64,000 nucleotides of DNA, taken from assembly GCF_900129645.1 (NCBI RefSeq), contig NZ_FSQZ01000001.1, positions 1,240,001-1,304,000 of the forward strand. The letters run 5' to 3'. Position 1 is the first letter of the stretch. Each line of letters begins with the position of its first letter. Both the position numbers and the translations under genes were made by a program. Shown here piece after piece: positions 56,642 to 64,000 of the stretch. The DNA comes from Acetomicrobium flavidum (GTDB taxonomy: Bacteria > Synergistota > Synergistia > Synergistales > Acetomicrobiaceae). Below the pieces are notes generated by a model that saw only the letters and a program-made list of their open reading frames with translations, searched no databases and was not told the origin of the DNA.

Positions 56642-58405
56642 ATGCCGGATGTTGTTTTTAAAAAGGTCGATTATACCCTCAAGAAGCTTGTGGAGGATAT
56701 TGATATAGGAGAGATTGGGCTACCCGATATCCAAAGACCGTTTGTTTGGCCAAGCAGCAAAGTGCGGGACTTGTTTGACTCAATGTATCGTGGTTATCCG
56801 ATAGGTTATTTTTTATTTTGGGAGAATGGCTTCCCCGGTGAGCATAAGGTCATAGGGACTGGCCAAAAGCAAAAAGCCCCTCGTTTGTTAATAGTAGACG
56901 GCCAACAACGATTGGCTTCATTATACACAGTAACTAAGGCAGTTCCTATTGTAAGTAAAGATTTTCGTCATGCTCGTATTCGTATTGCCTTTAACCCCAT
57001 AGAAGAAAGATTTGAAGTTACAAACCCTGTCATTGAAAGTGATGTGAAATGGATTTCCGATATAAGCGAGATATGGAAACCGGAAATGAGCAGTTATACG
57101 TTTATAAATAAATTCTTTTATCGTCTTGGAGCAAATCGTGAAATTGCCGATGAAGAAAGAACAAAAATAGCAAATTCAATCACACGGTTAGAAAAGCTCT
57201 TAGATTATCCCCTTACTGCGTTGGAAATATCTTCTTCTGTTGATGAAGATAGAGTTGCAGAAATATTTGTTCGCATCAATAGCAAGGGTACACCGCTTAA
57301 TCAGGCTGATTTTATTCTTACACTTATGTCGGTGTTTTGGGATGATGGTCGAAAACAGTTGGAGGAGTTTTGCCGTCAGGCTAAAAAACCACCAGTTGAT
57401 AATCGTCCATCACCATATAACCATTACCTTACTCCTAGCCCTGATCAGTTGTTAAGGCCTAGTGTTGCCCTTGGTTTTCGTCGAGCAAGGTTAGAGCACG
57501 TATATTCGCTACTGCGCGGGAAGGATTTGCAAACTCAGCAGTTTTCTGTAGAGCAGAGAGAAAAACAATTTGATACATTGAGAGAAGCTCAGGATTGTGT
57601 TTTGAACCTCCAAAATTGGCACGATTTCTTTAAGGTGCTAAAGCGTGCCGGTTATCAAAGCGGTAAGCTCATCTCCTCCGAAATGGCAATAGTCTATACA
57701 TATGCAATGTGGTTGATCGGTAAGATGGATTATTGCGTAGACCCTTATTACCTGAGAGAAGTTATGGCTCGCTGGTTTTTTATGGTAGCTCTTACGGGAC
57801 GTTACACCGGCTCTCCAGAAAGTCGTATGGAGCAGGATTTAGCGCTCTTACGGGCGATCGATACAGCTGAAGGGTTTGTGAAAGTGCTGGATCAACAAAT
57901 AAATGCCATTTTTACAAGAGACTATTGGGAAGTGACCCTGCCTAACGAATTAGAGACAGCTGCCGCTCGCAGTACTGGCCAATTTGCCTTTTATGCAGCG
58001 CTTTGCCTTCTTGATGCCAATGTGTTGTACTCTAAGATGAAGGTCTCTGAATTGTTGGATCCAACCATTAAAAGTAAAAAGAAAGCCCTGGAACGTCATC
58101 ATCTGTTTCCTCGGCGATATTTGCAGAAAATTGGCATTCGAGAGAAGCGTCTTATTTATCAGACGGCTAACTACGCCTTGGTGGAATGGCGTGACAATAT
58201 AGCCATATCGGATAAAGCACCCAAGGATTATGTGCCTCAAATTGAGGCCAGATTTACCGGTGAAGAACTGCAAAAAATGTATACGTTGCATGCGCTGCCC
58301 GAAAGATGGTATGAAATGGAACATACGACCTTCTTAAATGAGCGTAGAAAATTAATGGCTGATATCATTCGCAGGGGATTTATGAAATTGAAAGAAAATA
58401 TATAA
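56642..58405 (+). CDS. Fused GmrSD/BrxU-like DUF262-DUF1524 nuclease
   Basis: 587 residues. The N-terminal DUF262 (GmrS-like, ParB-type NTPase) part has PDIQRPFVW near 30, DGQQR at 86-90 and FVRINSKGTPLNQADFIL near 215. The C-terminal DUF1524/HNH (GmrD-like) part has RHHLFPRRYL with His486-His487, the metal-finger nuclease core. GmrSD and BrxU cut DNA with modified (e.g. glucosylated hydroxymethyl) cytosines. It is 29 bases after brxA, AT-rich like it, and probably the last gene of the operon. SD AAAGGATG precedes ATG 56642. Confidence 0.8.
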   Translation: MPDVVFKKVDYTLKKLVEDIDIGEIGLPDIQRPFVWPSSKVRDLFDSMYRGYPIGYFLFWENGFPGEHKVIGTGQKQKAPRLLIVDGQQRLASLYTVTKAVPIVSKDFRHARIRIAFNPIEERFEVTNPVIESDVKWISDISEIWKPEMSSYTFINKFFYRLGANREIADEERTKIANSITRLEKLLDYPLTALEISSSVDEDRVAEIFVRINSKGTPLNQADFILTLMSVFWDDGRKQLEEFCRQAKKPPVDNRPSPYNHYLTPSPDQLLRPSVALGFRRARLEHVYSLLRGKDLQTQQFSVEQREKQFDTLREAQDCVLNLQNWHDFFKVLKRAGYQSGKLISSEMAIVYTYAMWLIGKMDYCVDPYYLREVMARWFFMVALTGRYTGSPESRMEQDLALLRAIDTAEGFVKVLDQQINAIFTRDYWEVTLPNELETAAARSTGQFAFYAALCLLDANVLYSKMKVSELLDPTIKSKKKALERHHLFPRRYLQKIGIREKRLIYQTANYALVEWRDNIAISDKAPKDYVPQIEARFTGEELQKMYTLHALPERWYEMEHTTFLNERRKLMADIIRRGFMKLKENI

Positions 58406-58532
58406 GCAATGCTCTAGAGGGGCTTTTTACTCTATAGGGGATGCCATAAAATGGATACAAGACAATGAATTTGGCGATATCTCATGCTAATTTAAATGCA
58501 TACCTACATGCCCGTCTAATAGGTAATCATCC

Positions 58533-58964
58533 ATGAGAATCTGGTCGCTGCATCCTCGTTATCTTGACAGCAAAGGGCTGGTGGCGCTGTGGCGGGAGGG
58601 GCTGCTCGCCAAGGCGGTATTGGAAGGAAAGACTCGCGGTTACGTCCATCATCCCCAGCTTGCACGTTTTCGCGCTCAACCGGATCCTGTGGGCGCTATA
58701 AATGCCTATTTACATTTCGTGCTCCTTGAGGGTCGTGCGCGAAACTATTGCTTCGACGAGAATAAGCTGTTGCCCGTCGAAAGATGTCAGCTAATTTCCG
58801 TGACCGACGGGCAGATTTGCTACGAATGGAAGCATTTGTTGGCCAAGCTCAAGACAAGAGTTATAAGTCGGTATAGCTTGCTTTGTTCAATAAAAGTTCC
58901 TGACGTTCACCCTTTGATGAAGGTCGTTCCCGGTCCCGTTGAACCCTGGGAAGCGATAAGGTGA
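58533..58964 (+). CDS. Pyrimidine-dimer DNA glycosylase (endonuclease V-like)
   Basis: 143 residues. The start RIWSLHPRYLDSKGLVALWRE and the segment TRGYVHHPQLARFRAQPDP are the conserved core of the bacterial Pyr_excise proteins annotated as pyrimidine dimer glycosylase, related to T4 endonuclease V, which nicks DNA at UV lesions. Base composition returns to that of the left part of the window, so it marks the right edge of the BREX island. The 127 bases before it hold no clear promoter, and it is convergent with the RraA-like gene. Confidence 0.8.
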   Translation: MRIWSLHPRYLDSKGLVALWREGLLAKAVLEGKTRGYVHHPQLARFRAQPDPVGAINAYLHFVLLEGRARNYCFDENKLLPVERCQLISVTDGQICYEWKHLLAKLKTRVISRYSLLCSIKVPDVHPLMKVVPGPVEPWEAIR

Positions 58965-59028
58965 ATTGGCAAAATGTGTGACCTATTGAGTCATCCTGTG
59001 ACAATTATAAGTAAGACAATATGATAAG

Positions 59029-59733
59029 CTATTTTCTAACCAATTTTCTTACCTCTTCAGGCATTATAAGTCTTACATCTAAGCCTTTTCGATTAAATTG
59101 ATTATCTGCAAAAAAGTCATATATTTTCCTTTTGCGTTCGCTGTCAGCAAGGTGTTTCTTTTCAGATGCCATTAAAACTTCTTTTAATTTAATCCTTGGT
59201 ATTGCTACGACGCCATCACAATCTCCCACCAAGACGTCGCCCGGGGCCACGTCAATGCCGCCGCATGATATGGCAGCATTAATCTCGCCATCATCGAACT
59301 TCGATGGTTTGCATGGCATAAATCCTCTGCAGAACACTGTGTAATCCATTTGCATAATCGCATCAGAATCTCTTATGAAACCGTCTATCACTACGGCGAC
59401 AAGGCCAATGTTTTTTGCAACGGTGGCCATAAGTTCACCCAGATAAGGACCATCTCGATATTCCCCCGTATCCACTAATAGTACATATCCAGGTTTGCCA
59501 TTATAAATGGCATATTGCACTGGAAATGTGTTTCCGCCAACGGCTCTTACCGTATAAGCAACGCCAACGAAGTGTCTATTCTTGCTGACAGGTGTAATAC
59601 CTGCGTCTATACTTCCGCAACGAGTCACATTAAATTCAGACATTCCATCGCAAATTTCAGCAGTAGAGAGTATGTTTAATCGATTTAATATATCATGCTC
59701 TAACGGTTCACCGAAATTTTTTACCTTTAACAT
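59029..59733 (-). CDS. RraA-like aldolase/decarboxylase
   Basis: 234 residues. The family core includes GVAYTVRA, VLLVDTGEYRDGPYLGELMATVAKN and VVIDGFIRDSDAIMQMDYTVF, with the Arg and Asp of the substrate and metal site, and PGDVLVGDCDGVVAIPR. RraA-fold enzymes are mostly class II aldolases (4-hydroxy-4-methyl-2-oxoglutarate or 4-carboxy-4-hydroxy-2-oxoadipate) or oxaloacetate decarboxylases rather than RNase E inhibitors. The extra C-terminal helices (KKHLADSERKRKIYDF) fit the metabolic group. Last gene of the minus-strand catabolic cluster; SD GGAGG before ATG 59733. Confidence 0.85.
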   Translation of the reverse strand: MLKVKNFGEPLEHDILNRLNILSTAEICDGMSEFNVTRCGSIDAGITPVSKNRHFVGVAYTVRAVGGNTFPVQYAIYNGKPGYVLLVDTGEYRDGPYLGELMATVAKNIGLVAVVIDGFIRDSDAIMQMDYTVFCRGFMPCKPSKFDDGEINAAISCGGIDVAPGDVLVGDCDGVVAIPRIKLKEVLMASEKKHLADSERKRKIYDFFADNQFNRKGLDVRLIMPEEVRKLVRK

Positions 59734-59747
59734 TATATATCTGCCTC

Positions 59748-61013
59748 CTACAGAAAAATTTTATAAACCCCTAACAGGGCAAGGATGACCAGAACCACAA
59801 GCGCTACAACAGACCATGCAAATAGTTCGATAAAAAGCTTCATATTATCGAATTTGCCGACCTTTTCATCAAGCGCCAGCATCATAGCAATGATAAGGGC
59901 TCCTGTTGTTGACAAAGGGCTTACCCCTGTTACTGTACCCCCAATTACCACCATAGAGGCCAGCTCAATGGGATTAACATTGCCTACTACTTGTGCTACG
60001 TTGGTGACCGTTGGAATAAGTGTTGGGAAAACGACACCTAATCCTGAAGAAAACCACGACATGATTCCCGCTGTAGCTCCCATAATTGCAGGAGATGTGT
60101 TTGGGGTCATTATGGCAGCCAAAGCTGTTGTTAGAGTCTTAATTCCGCCAGTTTCTACAACCATACCCATCATCGAACTAACCCCCGAAATCATAAGAAG
60201 GGTGCCCCAGGGAATACCACCTACGCTTTCTTTTTCGCCACCAGCTTTTAAGGTAAGTAGCACCGCAGAAACTGCAAATGAAGTTAGTCCCGCGTTCCAC
60301 TTTCCAAAAATTACCAGAATAACCATTACTATTAGTCCAACCAATGATAAAAATTGTTGTTTATTAAGCTTTTGTTCTTGTTCTTTATCATTGTCCTCAC
60401 GCAAAATTTTTACACTAAATCCTTTGTAGTAAATAAAAGCTATTATGTATAAAACAATACCAGTAATAATCATGTTCATATACATCGGCTTTATTGCCTG
60501 TGTAATGTCTATGCCTTGACTTGAAAGCAAATTATATACCAAAATGCCTTCAGGAGTGATTGTAGACATGCGGCCGCTGAATATGCCAAATGAGCCGATC
60601 AGCGCAAGCATTACCGGGTTATACCCCTTAGCGATGGCTATGGGAATGGAAAAAGCTGGCATAATGGCCAACATGGGAATGGCGCCTGGACCTATGGTTG
60701 TAAGTATAAAACCCACCAAGTAGACCATAACTGGGATTAAATATTTGTTATTACCAGCAAGCGATACGATCTTTTTAGCCATTATGTCGATAGTTCCGTT
60801 TGTCTTGAGTATGCTAAATAGTAAAGTCAGGCCCATCAATGTGATAAATAAGTTGACATTAAACCCTTGAATTACTGTTTTTTCTGGTATGCCGGCATAT
60901 TTGCTTAAGGCTAAGGCAAATAGTAACGCAACCAACCCGATGTTAACTTTACGAACGAAGCCAATAACAATAGCCGCACACAGCAAAACTATCGAAAGCA
61001 ATCCCACATTCAT
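59748..61013 (-). CDS. MatC/SLC13-like dicarboxylate permease
   Basis: 421 residues from ATG 61013, served by GGAGGA seven bases upstream; ATG 61031 would overlap that SD. About eleven hydrophobic helices. The N-terminal pattern (IGLVALLFALAL..KTVIQGFNVNLFITLMG) matches the MatC_N domain of malonate/dicarboxylate carriers, and GPGAIPMLAIMPAFSIPIA and the later TPNTSPAIMGATAG helical hairpins match the ion transporter fold. It probably imports the organic acid degraded by the neighbouring enzymes. Spaced 14 bases before the RraA-like gene. Confidence 0.82.
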   Translation of the reverse strand: MNVGLLSIVLLCAAIVIGFVRKVNIGLVALLFALALSKYAGIPEKTVIQGFNVNLFITLMGLTLLFSILKTNGTIDIMAKKIVSLAGNNKYLIPVMVYLVGFILTTIGPGAIPMLAIMPAFSIPIAIAKGYNPVMLALIGSFGIFSGRMSTITPEGILVYNLLSSQGIDITQAIKPMYMNMIITGIVLYIIAFIYYKGFSVKILREDNDKEQEQKLNKQQFLSLVGLIVMVILVIFGKWNAGLTSFAVSAVLLTLKAGGEKESVGGIPWGTLLMISGVSSMMGMVVETGGIKTLTTALAAIMTPNTSPAIMGATAGIMSWFSSGLGVVFPTLIPTVTNVAQVVGNVNPIELASMVVIGGTVTGVSPLSTTGALIIAMMLALDEKVGKFDNMKLFIELFAWSVVALVVLVILALLGVYKIFL

Positions 61014-61043
61014 AAACAACTCCTCCTTCATTGCGGTATTATT

Positions 61044-62087
61044 CTATTTAAAAACGATACACGTAGGGCTTCCGGTGGCAATTGAATGGCCAGTGTAAAC
61101 TAGTTCCCCTGTTTTTGAGTTAACATCGAATATCCTGATCGTATCGCTGTCCTCATTTGCAACAAGCAATTTGTTGCCGTCCTCGTTGAAGGTCATGAAG
61201 CGCGGTGTCTTGCCTAGGGTGGGTGTGAAATGAATAGTTGCAAGAAACCCAGTCTGTCTGTTGATTCTGTAACATACAACGCTGTCGTGAATCCTGTTGG
61301 AAGCGTAAAGAAATTTTCCGTTAGGATGAACCAATATAGCACTTGCCTGTCCTTCTCCGGTGTATGTTTCCGGCAGTGATGTAATAATTTGTAGTGGCTC
61401 GATTTTCCTTGATTTGTCGTCGAAATCGTAGTAAGTGACTGAGTTTCCTTTTTCATTGATTAGATAAACTTTTGTATTATCAGAGTGGATAGCAACATGT
61501 CTGGGTTCCGAGAACTTTCTGGCATCTATAAAGCAAACAGGAGATAATCTTCCAGTTTCATCATTTACTTCAAAAACCCAAAGCCGTTCGAACCCAACAT
61601 TACGCCCCTGGGTAGGTACGAAAAGAAATCTCTCGCTTTTATCTAATAAACACTGATGAGCATGCGAAACGCTCGTTTCGGTAAGGCCTTGCAAATGTTC
61701 TACGTATACAGCCTCTCCCAAGCTACCATCACTGTTTATCGGTAAGCTAGTCACTGTGCCACCTTGGAGGGTAGCTACAAAAAGAAATTTGTTTGTTCTG
61801 TTCGGCGTTATGAATACGGGATTCTTGCCTTGAGAGCTAACTGTATTAATGTATTGTAATTTACCTTCATTGTCTATTTTAAAGGCACTTACTGCATTAA
61901 GGTCTCCATGGACCGTGTAAAGATAATTTTTAGTCTTATCCATAGTTAAATAGGAAGGATTTTCCAAAATTGGAGTGATCTCTACCAGCTTCCAGGTCTT
62001 GTTATCTTGAACTTGATATAGCGAAATGCCCCTTCCTCTGGCATTACGAGTCTTAGTAGTCCTGCAACCGACATACACATATTTCAT
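61044..62087 (-). CDS. Beta-propeller lactonase (6-phosphogluconolactonase-like family)
   Basis: 347 residues made of seven repeated blades with motifs such as NYLYTVHGD, KFLFVATLQ, KFLYASNRIHDSVVCYRI and NKLLVANEDSDTIRIF, the lactonase family (pfam10282). Members include 6-phosphogluconolactonase and muconate-cycloisomerase-like proteins. In this cluster it could open a lactone intermediate. SD AGGGGGAG lies just before ATG 62087, five bases after the aconitase-family stop. Confidence 0.85.
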   Translation of the reverse strand: MKYVYVGCRTTKTRNARGRGISLYQVQDNKTWKLVEITPILENPSYLTMDKTKNYLYTVHGDLNAVSAFKIDNEGKLQYINTVSSQGKNPVFITPNRTNKFLFVATLQGGTVTSLPINSDGSLGEAVYVEHLQGLTETSVSHAHQCLLDKSERFLFVPTQGRNVGFERLWVFEVNDETGRLSPVCFIDARKFSEPRHVAIHSDNTKVYLINEKGNSVTYYDFDDKSRKIEPLQIITSLPETYTGEGQASAILVHPNGKFLYASNRIHDSVVCYRINRQTGFLATIHFTPTLGKTPRFMTFNEDGNKLLVANEDSDTIRIFDVNSKTGELVYTGHSIATGSPTCIVFK

Positions 62088-62091
62088 GGAA

Positions 62092-64000
62092 TTACTCCCC
62101 CTCGCGCAATTGAGCCTTTATGAACAACAGTAAGCCACCGTGTAGCAAAATATCTACATAATAATCTGATATATCTAAATTTACAGCAAAATTCCTTCTC
62201 TTTGTCAGATTGTTAATTGTAATTTTTTTATTTTTTATCTGTTGTAGCAAATTTTCAATATTTAATTCATCTTCTTGGTCTATAAAATCATAATCACTTG
62301 GATCTTCAAAAACAGTCGGAATAACGCCATGATTTATGAGATTGCTTTTATGAATTCGCGCGAAGGATTTTGCAATGACCATCTTGACACCCAAAAACAT
62401 ACAGGTGATGGCAGCGTGTTCACGCGACGATCCCTGTCCGTAGTTGACGCCACCGACTATAATGCTTTGTCCATAAGCTTTAGCGCGTGATACAAAGTCA
62501 GGAGCATATCTGTTAAAGGCGAACTCTGCCAGGGCCGGTATGTTTGAGCGCATTGACGAAAACTCGGCACTTGCTGGGGTTATGTCATCCGTGGAGACAT
62601 TATCGCCAGCTTTTAGGCTAACCTTGCAGGTAAGGTTATTGCTGGGTGGGGTATTGACCGGAAGAGGCTTAATGTTTGGACCGCGCGTAATTTCAACTTC
62701 ACTTCCATCTTTCGCAAAAGGAATCAGCAAATTATCGTTAACGGGGTATTCGTTCGGTTCATGTACATATGCAAGAACAGAAAGATCTCCCATAACCTCG
62801 TCCGGGGTAGCAAGTGTTCCCTTAATAGCTGTAGCTGCAGCCACCTCCGGGCTTACCAAATATAGCTCTGCGTCGGAGGTGCCACTTCGACCCTTGAAGT
62901 TACGATTACATGTCCTGACGGAGATTCCCTTGGATGGAGGCGCTATGCCTATACCGCAACAGGGGCCACAGGCAAATTCTGTGAAACGAGCCCCTGCGTT
63001 CAGCAATTCTGATATGTATCCATCCTCCAGCAACTTTAAGTAAATCTGACGGGAAGTTATGCCGAAGACCAGGCTGACGTTTTCGTCGACCTTTTCCTCT
63101 CTCAATACCAGTGCAGCTTTCTTGAAGTCACTATATGAGCCATTCGTACAACTCCCTATAAATACCTGTTGAACGGGTTTTTTCTCCGCTTCGCGGACAG
63201 TTTTTACATTATCTGGAAGATGAGGGCAGGCCACAAGGGGTACAAGGGCCCTTAAATCGATGGTTATCTCCTCATCGTACTTGCAACCACTATCGGGCAA
63301 TATTTCTTTATAGTCGGTTTCCCTTTTCTGTGCTTTCAGGAATTCCCTTACTGTTTCGTCTGCCGGGAAAATGGCTGTGGTTGCGCCCAATTCTGCACTC
63401 ATGTTGGCTATGGTCACGCGCTCCGGGACGGAAAGTGTTTTGACGCCGTCGCCAGTAAACTCAAATATCTTACCTATTCCGCCTTTGACGGTAAGCCTTC
63501 TGAGCATTTCTAAAATTACATCCTTAGCCGAAACGCCTGGATTAAGGTTGCCCTCTAGGTTAACCTTAACTATTGCCGGCATCTCTAGTCTAAAAGGGAA
63601 CCCTGCCATGGCTGTGGTGATGTCCATCCCCCCTACGCCTATAGCCAACATTCCTAAAGCCCCACAGCTAGGAGTGTGACTATCTCCTCCTAAAAGAAAC
63701 TCACCAGGTTTGCCAAGTCGGGTGTAATGGATAGTATGGCAAATGCCATTACCTGCCTTCGAAAGGTATACTCCAAACTTTTTGGCGACAGATTGTAAAT
63801 AGATGTGATCATCCGGGGTCTTATTATCGATTTGAAGTAAGTTATGATCGATGTAGCTGACGGATAGTTTAGTTCGCACCCTTGGCAAATCCAGGGATTC
63901 AAAAGCCAGATAGGTCATGACGGCATTTATATCGTGCGTAAGCGTTTGGTCAACTTTCAGCAATAGCTCCTGTCCAATAATCAAATCTGCTGGTCTGCAC
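62092..64000 (-). CDS. Aconitase-family hydratase, N-terminus outside window
   Basis: About 635 residues are present; the frame stays open to the right edge (the residues before 63984 read CRPAD), and comparison with the VDQTLTQD-type start of this group suggests some 15-20 residues are missing, so the TTG at 63984 is not the true start. The 4Fe-4S ligands are in GSCTNGSYSDF and ACGPCCGIG; substrate-site GGDSHTPSCGALGM and swivel-domain GGVNYGQGSSREHAA are present. This is the single-chain, mitochondrial-type aconitase or homoaconitase group (about 640-650 residues). Its placement with lactonase, permease and RraA-like genes suggests a dedicated catabolic role rather than the citrate cycle alone. 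Confidence 0.88.
   Translation of the reverse strand, partial: CRPADLIIGQELLLKVDQTLTHDINAVMTYLAFESLDLPRVRTKLSVSYIDHNLLQIDNKTPDDHIYLQSVAKKFGVYLSKAGNGICHTIHYTRLGKPGEFLLGGDSHTPSCGALGMLAIGVGGMDITTAMAGFPFRLEMPAIVKVNLEGNLNPGVSAKDVILEMLRRLTVKGGIGKIFEFTGDGVKTLSVPERVTIANMSAELGATTAIFPADETVREFLKAQKRETDYKEILPDSGCKYDEEITIDLRALVPLVACPHLPDNVKTVREAEKKPVQQVFIGSCTNGSYSDFKKAALVLREEKVDENVSLVFGITSRQIYLKLLEDGYISELLNAGARFTEFACGPCCGIGIAPPSKGISVRTCNRNFKGRSGTSDAELYLVSPEVAAATAIKGTLATPDEVMGDLSVLAYVHEPNEYPVNDNLLIPFAKDGSEVEITRGPNIKPLPVNTPPSNNLTCKVSLKAGDNVSTDDITPASAEFSSMRSNIPALAEFAFNRYAPDFVSRAKAYGQSIIVGGVNYGQGSSREHAAITCMFLGVKMVIAKSFARIHKSNLINHGVIPTVFEDPSDYDFIDQEDELNIENLLQQIKNKKITINNLTKRRNFAVNLDISDYYVDILLHGGLLLFIKAQLREGE

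Noticed and set aside
59785-60429. 214-codon plus-strand frame opposite the permease gene
   Set aside because: Its Thr/Ser/Pro-rich composition is the antisense image of hydrophobic helices; no RBS and no family features.
1-64000. tRNA, rRNA, CRISPR arrays or insertion sequences
   Set aside because: No cloverleaf-like, rRNA-like or spaced direct-repeat stretches were seen by eye, and no transposase or integrase motif was found. A tRNAscan, CRISPR-finder and ISfinder run would settle this.

Overview
The window reads as part of the chromosome of an anaerobic, fermentative bacterium, most likely a member of the Synergistota (Acetomicrobium/Anaerobaculum-like). This is an inference from gene content: a nine-subunit V/A-type ATPase, a glycine cleavage system with split GcvP, fructose PTS genes, an unusual Cys-rich FMN enzyme, and proteins that look clade-specific. 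No rRNA, tRNA, CRISPR array or intact insertion sequence was found.

Layout. 1-3417: the start of an adenine-deaminase-like gene (minus), then an FMN alpha-hydroxy-acid oxidase homologue and an exported FAD oxidoreductase with an SLH-like tail. 3452-12008: V/A-type ATPase operon in the order D-G-C-I-K-F-E-A-B. 12175-17979: gcvT-gcvH-gcvPA-gcvPB, a strong terminator, then lpd. 18033-21347 (minus): small zinc protein, EamA transporter, exonuclease III and membrane metallophosphoesterase. 21450-22808: dihydropyrimidinase. 22950-25968 (minus): glycine-betaine-type ABC importer with a terminator-like hairpin between its binding-protein and ATPase genes. 26238-29824 (minus): fruR-fruK-EIIA-EIIBC, with four 10-bp operator-like repeats upstream of fruR. 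30008-37259 (minus): envelope glycan/lipid-glycosylation operon, including a GT2-GtrA-GT39 fusion and a heptose-kinase/epimerase pair. 37279-37570: frameshifted gene remnant. 37627-41773: two-component system followed by an exported HtrA-like protein that lacks the catalytic triad and carries TPR-like repeats.

41774-58405 is the accessory region: a type 3 BREX anti-phage locus, visibly more AT-rich than its left flank. Its order is brxF-brxC-pglX-[HEPN gene]-brxH-pglZ-brxA-[GmrSD/BrxU-like]. A consensus-like promoter overlaps a perfect palindrome upstream, and brxF has no standard start codon (ATA is best placed). The HEPN-type gene (RNSLVH motif) sits in the operon, just after pglX and overlapping brxH by 10 bases. 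It is the best candidate here for an undescribed component: a possible RNase module within a DNA-modification-based defence system. The fused GmrSD-like nuclease downstream suggests a second layer against modified phage DNA.

58533-64000: a pyrimidine-dimer glycosylase gene, then an AT-rich minus-strand catabolic cluster (aconitase-family dehydratase running off the right edge, beta-propeller lactonase, MatC/SLC13-like permease, RraA-like aldolase) that probably imports and degrades an organic acid.
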